The position numbers were made by a program, and so were the translations under genes. From NCBI RefSeq assembly GCF_023913735.1, contig NZ_JAMXBH010000011.1, positions 62,001-126,000 on the forward strand: a stretch of 64,000 nucleotides of DNA, read 5' to 3'. This document shows positions 57,044-64,000 of the stretch, one piece after another; position 1 is the stretch's first letter, and each line of letters opens with the position of its first letter. The notes below the pieces were generated by a model that did not search any database, was not told the origin of the DNA, and worked only from the letters and a program-made list of their open reading frames with translations. Origin of the DNA: Pseudarthrobacter raffinosi (lineage in GTDB: Bacteria; Actinomycetota; Actinomycetes; Actinomycetales; Micrococcaceae).

Positions 57044-57071
57044 TTACTCTCGGGTAACTTACCGAGAGTAA
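57044..57071. promoter_or_regulatory. 28-bp palindrome upstream of repeat membrane protein
   Basis: TTACTCTCGG and CCGAGAGTAA are exact inverted arms separated by 8 bases. The site is 122 bp before the GTG start and looks like a dimeric repressor operator. The rest of 56923-57219 shows no gene. Confidence 0.5.
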
Positions 57072-57219
57072 ACTTATTCCGGGTGATCTGGCAAGGGGTT
57101 CGGACCTTGGGTCTTCGGTGCCGATTTGTGCCAGCCCAAAGTCTCGGGTAAAGTAATTTCTCGTGCTGAGGCGCACGGAGCAGGGCTTGAAGCCCGAAAC
57201 TCCGGCCCGAAAGTATCAT

Positions 57220-57291
57220 TGGGATATGGTGTAATTGGCAACACTACGGTTTCTGGTACCGTCATTCTAGGTTCGAGTCCTGGTATCCCAG
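57220..57291 (+). tRNA. tRNA-Gln (anticodon CTG)
   Basis: The acceptor stem is TGGGATA/TATCCCA, the anticodon stem ACGGT/ACCGT with loop TTCTGGT, and the T arm GTTCGAGTC. The discriminator is G and CCA is not encoded. Confidence 0.95.
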
Positions 57292-57434
57292 CTCTGTTTG
57301 GTCGCAGGCTAACCGCGGCAAATCAGTGGTTTCAGATCGGTTCGCCGATTTGAAACGCGCGCTGAGTGTATGAAATACTCACTTAGCAAACCGGCCTGGC
57401 GCCGGTTGGAAGTGAAAACTTCCTGGAAGTACGC

Positions 57435-57510
57435 GGCCCCATCGTATAGCGGCCTAGTACGCTGCCCTCTCACGGCGGTAACGCGGGTTCGAATCCCGCT
57501 GGGGTCACCA
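57435..57510 (+). tRNA. tRNA-Glu (anticodon CTC), CCA encoded
   Basis: The acceptor stem is GGCCCCA/TGGGGTC (one G-T), the anticodon loop CTCTCAC, and the T arm GTTCGAATC. The body is 57435-57507 with CCA at 57508-57510. The 143-bp gap to tRNA-Gln holds only a weak hairpin near 57362-57385. Confidence 0.95.
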
Positions 57511-57513
57511 ACG

Positions 57514-57546
57514 AACGGTCCCGGGCATCAGCCCGGGGCCGTTTTT
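57514..57546 (+). terminator. tRNA-Glu terminator
   Basis: ACGGTCCCGGGC and GCCCGGGGCCGT pair over 12 positions (one T-G) around ATCA, followed by TTTTT. Confidence 0.9.
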
Positions 57547-57626
57547 CGTTGTGGAGGCTGCGCTGCGGGATATAGGACAAAGCCGGGGCCCGGTGGAACA
57601 GCCGGCGCAACTGGCATGATGATCCT

Positions 57627-59441
57627 GTGACCTCCTCAGACGGGCTTCGTCCCACGCAGCCTCCGCCGCCTAAGCGCGCACCGCGAACCCAGCCGGGCCG
57701 GCCCGACGCGGCATCGGAGCCAGCCGTGGCCTTGCTTGAGGCCGTGCGTGGGGATCTGTCCGCCGTGTCGTTGCCGCTCGCCCTTGCGGACGTGGAACAG
57801 GCGCGCCAGGACACTCGGAACGCCGTCGCCCAGCTGGACGATTACATCCTGCCGCGGTACCGCAGCCTGGACGCGCCGCTGCTTGCCGTCGTCGGAGGTT
57901 CCACCGGTGCCGGCAAGTCAACGCTGGTGAACGCCTTGGTGGGGCACCCGGTCACACGCTCCGGGGCCATCAGGCCCACCACCCGGCAGCCAATTCTGCT
58001 GCACCACCCGGCCGATGCGGGCTGGTTCGAAGGCCACCGCGTGCTGCCCACCCTCAACCGGATCCGGGGCACCGTCTCCAGGGAACCCGTTCCGGCCAGC
58101 CGGGCCGGCGCAACACCCGATGCGGAAGCCATTTCCTCCCTGGTGCTGGTAGCGGACCAGGCTGTTCCGCAGGGGATCGCACTGCTTGACGCCCCCGACG
58201 TCGACTCTATTTCCGACGACAACCGCAGGCTCGCCGGTCAATTGCTGGCCGCCGCGGACCTCTGGGTTTTTGTGACCACCGCCAACCGCTACGCGGACGC
58301 GGTCCCGTGGAAGCTTCTCCTGGACGCGTCCTCGCGGGACATCATGGTGGCCGTGGTCCTGGACCGTGTGCCGGCGGAGGCGGAAGCCGAAGTCAGCGCC
58401 GACCTCCGCACATTGCTGCAGAAAGAAGGCCTCGGCGATGCCGGACTGTTCATTGTGCCGGAGACGGACCTGGACCATCTTGGCATGCTGCCAACGAGCG
58501 CCGTGGAGCCGCTGCGGCGCTGGCTGCAGGAACTTGCTGCCGACGCCGCTGGGCGGTCCGAAATTGCCCGCCGTACCCTCAACGGGACGGTGAAGGCGTT
58601 GGCCGGGCGGGTCGGTTCCGTGGCGCACGCGGTCCAGGGGCAGGAGCGTGCCGCGGCCTCGCTCCGTGCAGGCGCTGAGGCCGCCTATCGCGATGCCGGG
58701 GCCCGGATCCTGGACGCAACAAAGGACGGCGCCCTCCTCCGTGGCGAAGTACTGGCGCGCTGGCAGGACTTCGTTGGAACAGGGGAATTCTTCCGGGCGT
58801 TGGAGCAGAACATCGGACGGCTGCGGGACCGCGTGGGAGCGTTCTTCCGGGGCGAGCCGACGCCGGCCGTCCGGGTTGAGGCCGCCATCGAAACGGGGTT
58901 GCAGGCCGTCATCCTGGACGAGGCCGCCAATGCCGGCGAGGAAACCGACGAGCGGTGGCGCTCGGACCCGGCCGGCCGCGAGCTCCTGGGGACGGAGGAT
59001 CTGTCCGGCACCAGCCCCGGCTTTGCCGATGCGGCCGCAGCGGAGATCAGGGCCTGGCAGGCCGGCCTGATGGAACTGATCCGCACGGAAGGGCAGGGCA
59101 AGCGCACGCAGGCCAGATGGCTTTCCTTCGGGATTAACGGGCTGGGTGCCGCACTGATGATCGTGGTGTTTTCCATGACAGCCGGCCTCACCGGGCTGGA
59201 GATCGGCGTCGCGGGCGGTACCGCCGTCGTCGGCCAGAAACTGCTCGAGGCAGTGTTCGGCGAAGACGCGGTCCGCCGACTTGCGAAGACCGCGCGGGAT
59301 GACCTCCACGCCCGTTGCCAGCGGCTGCTGCAGGCAGAGCAGCAGAAATTCATCCAACGCCTGCCGGAGGGCGGCGCGGTCACCGGCCGGATCCTGACGG
59401 GCCACGCCGCTGCCCTGGCCCGGCTGGCGGACAAGGCATGA
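57627..59441 (+). CDS. Dynamin-like GTPase, first of pair
   Basis: A 604-residue P-loop GTPase. G1 is GGSTGAGKST at 90-99, G3 is LLDAPDVDS, and the G4 position is VLDRVP rather than NKxD, so nucleotide specificity may differ. A long helical middle domain follows, then a hydrophobic hairpin (GINGLGAALMIVVFSMTAGLTGLEIGVAGGTAV) and a short helical tail. It is paired by ATGA overlap with a second GTPase, as in DynA/DynB of Streptomyces and IniA/IniC of Mycobacterium, which remodel membranes. The start is GTG 57627. Confidence 0.85.
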   Translation: MTSSDGLRPTQPPPPKRAPRTQPGRPDAASEPAVALLEAVRGDLSAVSLPLALADVEQARQDTRNAVAQLDDYILPRYRSLDAPLLAVVGGSTGAGKSTLVNALVGHPVTRSGAIRPTTRQPILLHHPADAGWFEGHRVLPTLNRIRGTVSREPVPASRAGATPDAEAISSLVLVADQAVPQGIALLDAPDVDSISDDNRRLAGQLLAAADLWVFVTTANRYADAVPWKLLLDASSRDIMVAVVLDRVPAEAEAEVSADLRTLLQKEGLGDAGLFIVPETDLDHLGMLPTSAVEPLRRWLQELAADAAGRSEIARRTLNGTVKALAGRVGSVAHAVQGQERAAASLRAGAEAAYRDAGARILDATKDGALLRGEVLARWQDFVGTGEFFRALEQNIGRLRDRVGAFFRGEPTPAVRVEAAIETGLQAVILDEAANAGEETDERWRSDPAGRELLGTEDLSGTSPGFADAAAAEIRAWQAGLMELIRTEGQGKRTQARWLSFGINGLGAALMIVVFSMTAGLTGLEIGVAGGTAVVGQKLLEAVFGEDAVRRLAKTARDDLHARCQRLLQAEQQKFIQRLPEGGAVTGRILTGHAAALARLADKA

Positions 59442-61054
59442 GCCGCCACAGCGTAGCCCGTGAAGCGTCGCAGCTGGACCGCAGGCTCGAAGCCCTCAAC
59501 GATGCCCGCGAACTCGCCGAAGGCGTCTTACCGGATGCTGCACTCGAGGAGGTGTTCCAGCTCCTGGAACGCGCGAGCTCCCGGCGGTCACTGTCGGCTG
59601 ATCACACCGTTGTTGGGTTCTTCGGTGCCACCGGCAGCGGAAAATCGTCACTCTTCAACGCGGTCAGCGGCGCTGAAATCGCGACGGCGGCCGCCCGCCG
59701 GCCCACAACGTCGGAACCTTTGGCTGGTGTCTGGGGAGCGGACGGCAGCGAGCCGTTGCTGGACTGGCTTGAGGTGGGCAACCGCCACCATGCGGAGCCC
59801 GTGGCAGGTTTCGCGGACGAGCGCACGGGGCTGATCCTGCTGGACCTGCCGGACTTCGACTCCACCAGGGCCGCGAACCGCGAGATCGTGGAGCGCATGG
59901 TTGGCCTGGTTGATGTCCTGGTCTGGGTACTGGATCCGCAAAAGTACGCCGATGCGGCGGTCCACAACGATTTCCTGGCGCCCCTGTCCGCGCATGGCGC
60001 CGTGACCCTGGTGGTCCTCAACCAGGTGGACCGCTTGCCCGAACGGGACGTGCAGCCTGTGCTGGAGTCCTTGAAAGGGATCCTTGCCCGCGACGGGCTG
60101 GGCAAGGTCCAGGTCCTGGGCGCATCCGCCCTGAAGGGCACCGGCGTGGACAAAGTCCGGAGTGCCATCCGACATGTTGTGGTGCAGCGCCAGGCGCTTT
60201 CACAGCGGCTGGCCGCTGACGTTTCACGGGCCTCCGGGCAACTCAGGGAAGCCGCCGGCGCCGGGGAAGCCGCCGGTGTCAGGCCGGCGTCGAGATCCCG
60301 GCTCACCGATGAGCTGGCAACGGCCGCCAACGTGCCCGTGGTGGTGGACGCAGTTGCGCGGTCCTACCGCATCGAGTCGACGCGCCGCACGGGGTGGCCG
60401 GTGACGCGGTGGCTGGTGCGGTTCCGGCCTGATCCGCTCCGCCGGCTCAATCTGAGAAGTTCTTCTCCGTCCCAACTTAACCGGACCTCGCTCCCGGCCG
60501 CGGGCGCCCCGGAACGCGCCCGGACGGATGCTGCTGTCCGTGAGTTTGCGGACGCGGCGAGTGCGGGCGCACCCGGACCGTGGCGTGCCGCGATCAGGGG
60601 TGCTGCCCGGGAGGGGCGGGAGGCGTTGCCGGATGCCTTGGACCAGGCCATCGCAGGCACGGACCTGATGGCGTCCCGGAAGTCCTGGTGGTGGGGCATG
60701 TTCAACGTGGTCCAGTGGCTCGCGCTGCTGACAGTCCTGGGCGGCCTGGGCTGGCTGGGTGTGCTGGCCGGGCTCGGCTATCTCCAGCTGCCCGTCCCCG
60801 AGGTTCCCAAGGTGGAGGGCTGGCCGGTGCCGACGCTGTTGATTGGCGGCGGTGTGGTGCTGGGGATCTTCCTGGCGCTGACTGGAAAATTCATTGGGTC
60901 AGGAGCCGCGAAGGCGCGCGCAGCCAGGGCCAGGAAACGGCTGCGGGCAGCGGTGGGCGAGGTTGCCCGGGACTTCGTAGTGGAGCCGGTTGAAATTGAG
61001 GTCAGCAGGCTCGCGTCCTTCAACGCCGCACTGAAGGTCGCGGGCGGAAACTAA
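59438..61054 (+). CDS. Dynamin-like GTPase, second of pair
   Basis: A 538-residue GTPase with G1 GATGSGKSS (63-71), G3 DLPDFDS and a normal G4 LNQVD. The middle part is helical and Ala/Arg-rich; two C-terminal membrane helices (NVVQWLALLTVLGGLGWLGVL and TLLIGGGVVLGIFLALTG) anchor it. It begins inside the first gene's stop. Bacterial dynamin pairs act as hetero-oligomers on membranes during division or stress; the specific role here is not known. It converges on the DUF1697 gene. Confidence 0.88.
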   Translation: MSRHSVAREASQLDRRLEALNDARELAEGVLPDAALEEVFQLLERASSRRSLSADHTVVGFFGATGSGKSSLFNAVSGAEIATAAARRPTTSEPLAGVWGADGSEPLLDWLEVGNRHHAEPVAGFADERTGLILLDLPDFDSTRAANREIVERMVGLVDVLVWVLDPQKYADAAVHNDFLAPLSAHGAVTLVVLNQVDRLPERDVQPVLESLKGILARDGLGKVQVLGASALKGTGVDKVRSAIRHVVVQRQALSQRLAADVSRASGQLREAAGAGEAAGVRPASRSRLTDELATAANVPVVVDAVARSYRIESTRRTGWPVTRWLVRFRPDPLRRLNLRSSSPSQLNRTSLPAAGAPERARTDAAVREFADAASAGAPGPWRAAIRGAAREGREALPDALDQAIAGTDLMASRKSWWWGMFNVVQWLALLTVLGGLGWLGVLAGLGYLQLPVPEVPKVEGWPVPTLLIGGGVVLGIFLALTGKFIGSGAAKARAARARKRLRAAVGEVARDFVVEPVEIEVSRLASFNAALKVAGGN

Positions 61055-61059
61055 GGTAG

Positions 61060-61599
61060 TTACACCAGTGCGGTTGCGGCGTCCCTGACCTTGATCAGCG
61101 TCCGCAGGTTCCGGGTGGTAGTGGTTGCCTTGAACCTGGCCTTGGACGAAATCTTGCTGAACGGGCTGTCCAACGTCCCGCCGGCCGGAGCCAGCCAGGC
61201 CAATGCCTCCGGGCCGAGGCGTTTCTGCTGGGTACCTTCAAAGGCTGCGCCGGCGGCTTCAAGCTCATTGAGCATGGCGGTGTCCGATGCCAGCGTGATG
61301 TAGGTGTGCGTTGCCTTGTCGTCTGCCGGATACGGGCAGGCCGCCACGAGTTCGGAGACCCGCCGTGCCGTGAGGACAACCACCCAGGCCTCGTAGCCGA
61401 AGGCGTCACGCAGGAACTTTTCAAAGGTCTGCTTGACCGCGGCAGGATCCTCGTCGCTGGCAAGCACCACATTGCCGCTGGCCAGCAGTGTCCTGACGTC
61501 CGCGAACCCCTGCGATGCAAGCGCAGTCTTGAGGTCCGCCATCTTGATGTTGATCCCGCCGACATTTATCCCGCGGAGGAAGACTGCGTAGCTGTTCAT
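61060..61599 (-). CDS. DUF1697 domain protein
   Basis: A 179-residue DUF1697 protein: YAVFLRGINVGGINIKMADLKTALASQGFADVRTLLASGNVVL is the family N-terminus and ATTTTRNLRTLIKV the C-terminal block. The family has a ferredoxin-like fold of unknown function. The start ATG 61599 is supported by an upstream GGAGGA-like run (GCGGGATAAATG region not needed). It overlaps nothing but is only 6 bp from the convergent GTPase stop. Confidence 0.9.
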   Translation of the reverse strand: MNSYAVFLRGINVGGINIKMADLKTALASQGFADVRTLLASGNVVLASDEDPAAVKQTFEKFLRDAFGYEAWVVVLTARRVSELVAACPYPADDKATHTYITLASDTAMLNELEAAGAAFEGTQQKRLGPEALAWLAPAGGTLDSPFSKISSKARFKATTTTRNLRTLIKVRDAATALV

Positions 61600-61647
61600 G
61601 CCGACAGCCTAGCCGGGGGGCAGCCAGGCCTGGACGGAGGCGAGCCT

Positions 61648-62367
61648 TCAGTCGTTGCCCTTGCGCAGGGCCTCGGTGAGGATCCGCGCGGCGTTGCAAA
61701 CCACCTCGGCGTGGAGGCGGCCCGGCTGGCGGGTGAGCCGCTCGATGGGGCCGGAGATCGAGACCGCGGCGATCACGCGTCCGGACGGTCCCCGGACCGG
61801 TGCCGAGACTGAGGCGACCCCGGGCTCGCGTTCGCCGAGGCTCTGTCCCCAGCCCCGCCGTCGTACGCCTGCCAGCACGGTGGGCGTGAATCGGGCGGCC
61901 TGCAGGCCCTCGAGAAGCCGGTCGTGGTCTTCCCAGGCGAGCAGCACCTGGGCGGCGGAGCCGGCCTTCATGGAAAGCTTGGTGCCGACGGGGATGGTGT
62001 CGCGCAGGCCGATGGGGCGTTCCGCGGAGGCGACACAAATACGCCATTCGCCCTGGCGGCGGAAGATCTGGGAGCTTTCGCCGGTAGCGTCGCGCAGCTG
62101 CATCAGGACCGGCCCGGCAGAAGCGATGAGACGGTCCTCGCCGGCGGCGGAGGCCAGCTCCACCAGGCGGCTGCCGAGGACAAACCGGCCCTGGATGTCG
62201 CGGCTTACCAGCCGGTGATGGATCAGGGCCAGGGCGAGCCTGTGCACCGTGGGCCGGGCCAGGCCCGTGGCGGCCACCAACTGTGCCAGCGTGGTGGGGC
62301 CGGCCTCCAATGCATCAAGCACATGGGCCGCTTTATCAATGACACCGACTCCACTAGAATTGTCCAT
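61648..62367 (-). CDS. ndgR: NdgR/LtbR-type IclR regulator of leucine genes
   Basis: A 239-residue IclR-family protein whose N-terminus, MDNSSGVGVIDKAAHVLDAL, and blocks GLARPTVHRLALAL, FRRQGEWRICVASAERP and GVRRRGWGQSLGEREPGVASVSAPVRGPSGRV match NdgR of Streptomyces and LtbR of Corynebacterium. These repress leuCD and other amino-acid genes, apparently in response to leucine-pathway status. It is divergent from leuC with a 17-bp palindrome between them (62382-62398), which also appears upstream of leuB and ilvD. ATG 62367 was chosen by homology; an upstream ATG (62388) would start inside the palindrome. Confidence 0.9.
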   Translation of the reverse strand: MDNSSGVGVIDKAAHVLDALEAGPTTLAQLVAATGLARPTVHRLALALIHHRLVSRDIQGRFVLGSRLVELASAAGEDRLIASAGPVLMQLRDATGESSQIFRRQGEWRICVASAERPIGLRDTIPVGTKLSMKAGSAAQVLLAWEDHDRLLEGLQAARFTPTVLAGVRRRGWGQSLGEREPGVASVSAPVRGPSGRVIAAVSISGPIERLTRQPGRLHAEVVCNAARILTEALRKGND

Positions 62368-62381
62368 GTAATGATATTGCC

Positions 62382-62398
62382 GTCTCATTATCTGAGAT
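62382..62398. promoter_or_regulatory. GTCTCA-N5-TGAGAT palindrome between ndgR and leuC
   Basis: GTCTCATTATCTGAGAT lies 14 bp before the ndgR ATG and 76 bp before leuC. It matches the ilvD and leuB sites at 11 of 12 arm positions. Confidence 0.65.
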
Positions 62399-62474
62399 GC
62401 AAATCTTTGGGCTGGCACAAAATGCAGCCCTGCTGGTTCAGTGGAACCAAACAGCCAAACAGCAGTGAAGGGAG

Positions 62475-63935
62475 ATGGCCGTGGCAAAGACACTGGCCGA
62501 GAAAGTCTGGGACGCACATGTGGTGCGCAAAGGCGAGGGCGAAGGAGCCAATGCCCAGCCCGACCTCCTCTTCATTGACCTTCACCTTGTCCATGAGGTG
62601 ACTTCTCCGCAGGCCTTCGAGGGCCTGCGCCTGGCCGGCCGCAAGCTGCGCCGCCCGGACCTCACCATCGCCACGGAGGACCACAACACTCCCACGCTGG
62701 ACATCCACAAGCCCATTGCCGATCTCACCAGCCGCACGCAGATCCAGACGCTGCGCAACAACTGCGCGGAGTTCGGCGTCCGCCTGCACTCTCTCGGCGA
62801 CGCGGAACAGGGCATTGTGCACGTGGTTGGCCCGCAGCTTGGCCTCACGCAGCCTGGCATGACCGTTGTCTGCGGTGACTCCCACACGTCCACCCATGGC
62901 GCGTTCGGTGCCCTGGCCATGGGCATCGGCACGTCCGAAGTGGAGCACGTCATGGCCACCCAGACGCTGTCCCTGAAGCCGTTCAAAACCATGGCCATCA
63001 ACGTCGAAGGCACGCTGCGCCCGGGCGTTACCGCCAAGGACATCATCCTGGCCGTGATTGCCAAGATCGGCACCGGCGGAGGCCAGGGCTACGTCCTGGA
63101 ATACCGCGGTTCCGCCATCCGCGCGCTGTCCATGGAAGCCCGCATGACCATCTGCAACATGTCCATCGAAGCCGGTGCCCGCGCCGGCCTGGTGGCCCCG
63201 GACCAGATCACCTACGACTACATGAATGGCCGCCCGCACGCGCCACAGGGCGCCGAGTGGGATGCCGCCGTCGAGTACTGGAACACGCTGAGGACCGACG
63301 ACGACGCCACGTTCGACGTCGAGGTGGCCCTGGACGCCGACACGCTGGAGCCGTTCGTCACCTGGGGCACAAACCCAGGGCAGGGTGTTTCGCTTTCCGC
63401 CAAGGTGCCGTCCCCGGAGGACTTCGGCGACGAAAACGCCAAGGCTGCCGCCGAACGCGCCCTGCAGTACATGGGATTGACCGCCGGTACGCCCATGAAA
63501 GACATCCGGGTGGACACGGTCTTCCTGGGCTCCTGCACCAACTCGCGCATGGAGGACCTCCGGGCTGCTGCGGACATCATCCGCGGGCGCCAGAAGGACC
63601 CCAACATCCGGATGCTGGTGGTACCCGGTTCGGCCCGCGTGCGGCTGGAAGCAGAGGCCGAAGGCCTGGACAAGGTCTTCAAGGACTTCGGCGCCGAGTG
63701 GCGCTTCGCCGGCTGCTCGATGTGCCTGGGCATGAACCCGGACCAGCTCGAGGTGGGGGAGCGTTGCGCCTCGACGTCCAACCGTAACTTCGAAGGCCGG
63801 CAGGGCAAGGGCGGCCGCACCCACCTGGTCTCGCCTGTGGTGGCAGCGGCCACGGCCATCCGTGGCACCCTGAGTTCGCCGTCGGATCTCGATCCGGCCC
63901 CCGAATCCGCCGCCATCCGCACCGACGCAGCCTAG
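62475..63935 (+). CDS. leuC: 3-Isopropylmalate dehydratase large subunit
   Basis: A 486-residue aconitase-superfamily enzyme. The [4Fe-4S] cysteines are in [12 protein letters not shown] and [38 protein letters not shown] is the family signature. It forms a heterodimer with LeuD for the isomerisation of isopropylmalate. ATG 62475 has GGGAGA close upstream. The ndgR palindrome is 76 bp upstream; leuD follows by nine bases. Confidence 0.97.
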   Translation: MAVAKTLAEKVWDAHVVRKGEGEGANAQPDLLFIDLHLVHEVTSPQAFEGLRLAGRKLRRPDLTIATEDHNTPTLDIHKPIADLTSRTQIQTLRNNCAEFGVRLHSLGDAEQGIVHVVGPQLGLTQPGMTVVCGDSHTSTHGAFGALAMGIGTSEVEHVMATQTLSLKPFKTMAINVEGTLRPGVTAKDIILAVIAKIGTGGGQGYVLEYRGSAIRALSMEARMTICNMSIEAGARAGLVAPDQITYDYMNGRPHAPQGAEWDAAVEYWNTLRTDDDATFDVEVALDADTLEPFVTWGTNPGQGVSLSAKVPSPEDFGDENAKAAAERALQYMGLTAGTPMKDIRVDTVFLGSCTNSRMEDLRAAADIIRGRQKDPNIRMLVVPGSARVRLEAEAEGLDKVFKDFGAEWRFAGCSMCLGMNPDQLEVGERCASTSNRNFEGRQGKGGRTHLVSPVVAAATAIRGTLSSPSDLDPAPESAAIRTDAA

Positions 63936-63944
63936 GAGGCCGCC

Positions 63945-64000
63945 ATGGAAAAGTTCACCACCCACACCGGCATCGGCGTCCCGCTGCGCCAGAGCAACGT
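63945..64000 (+). CDS. leuD: 3-Isopropylmalate dehydratase small subunit, start only
   Basis: Eighteen codons are visible, beginning MEKFTTHTGIGVPLRQSNV, the usual LeuD N-terminus. AGGAGG lies 6-7 bases before the ATG. The rest is beyond the right edge. Confidence 0.9.
   Translation, partial: MEKFTTHTGIGVPLRQSN

Overview
The window is high-GC (many G/C-ending codons, GTG starts, TGATG/ATGA stop-start overlaps) and reads as a chromosomal segment of an actinobacterium of the Arthrobacter/Pseudarthrobacter group (Micrococcaceae). Support: an NdgR/LtbR-type IclR regulator divergent from leuCD, gltX followed by tRNA-Gln and tRNA-Glu, an actinobacterial-length NadA, malate:quinone oxidoreductase, a solo RND pump, and paired dynamin-like GTPases. 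The assignment is inference from gene content; no rRNA or other taxonomic marker is present. No CRISPR array, prophage or intact insertion sequence was seen.

Layout. 1-7.6 kb: transport and small-metabolite genes (an MFS tail, an IclR regulator divergent from an MHS-family importer, a phosphoribosyltransferase, a beta-lactamase-like secreted protein, a stand-alone lipoyl-domain protein beside an alpha/beta hydrolase, an amino-acid permease with a damaged 5' end next to an AsnC/Lrp remnant). 7.7-13.7 kb: NAD de novo operon nrtR-nadA-nadB-nadC-cysteine desulfurase with a candidate operator. 13.8-26.9 kb: mixed housekeeping and envelope genes (GtrA, FAH hydrolase, DUF1684, lipoproteins, transglutaminase, MarR/LLM pair, RND pump, mqo, peptide-binding lipoprotein, fasciclin lipoprotein with a SigK-like promoter). 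27-31.3 kb: tRNA-Leu, Bcp, MarR, then a probable acquired patch (GH16-metallophosphatase lipoprotein, IS630 remnant, broken zinc-ribbon gene) ending at tRNA-Lys. 31.4-33.7 kb: sugar dehydrogenase and a sunset-domain membrane protein.

33.8-41.3 kb: branched-chain amino acid and serine synthesis: ilvD, then an attenuator leader, ilvB, ilvN, ilvC, and serA. 41.5-46.7 kb: FtsX-type ABC exporter pair and metG. 46.9-48.5 kb: a two-repeat surface protein and an unusual sortase. 48.6-55.5 kb: leuB, ilvE, a hypothetical gene, MBL and FAH hydrolases, gltX, and a HAD phosphatase. 55.5-61.6 kb: a frameshifted repeat membrane protein, two tRNA genes, a dynamin-like GTPase pair, DUF1697. 61.6-64 kb: ndgR, leuC and the start of leuD.

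Most genes of Ile/Val/Leu synthesis lie in this window (ilvD, ilvBNC, leuB, ilvE, leuCD). A near-identical 17-bp palindrome, GTCTCA-N5-TGAGA(C/T), lies upstream of ilvD, leuB and between ndgR and leuC, and is the best candidate for the NdgR operator. The ilvBNC operon instead carries a leader peptide with a Val-Val-Leu run and a terminator. Decay is visible at three loci: the permease/AsnC junction, the 30.5-31.1 kb patch, and the repeat membrane protein at 55.85 kb. Three copies of a 60-66 bp palindromic intergenic repeat sit just 3' of genes.
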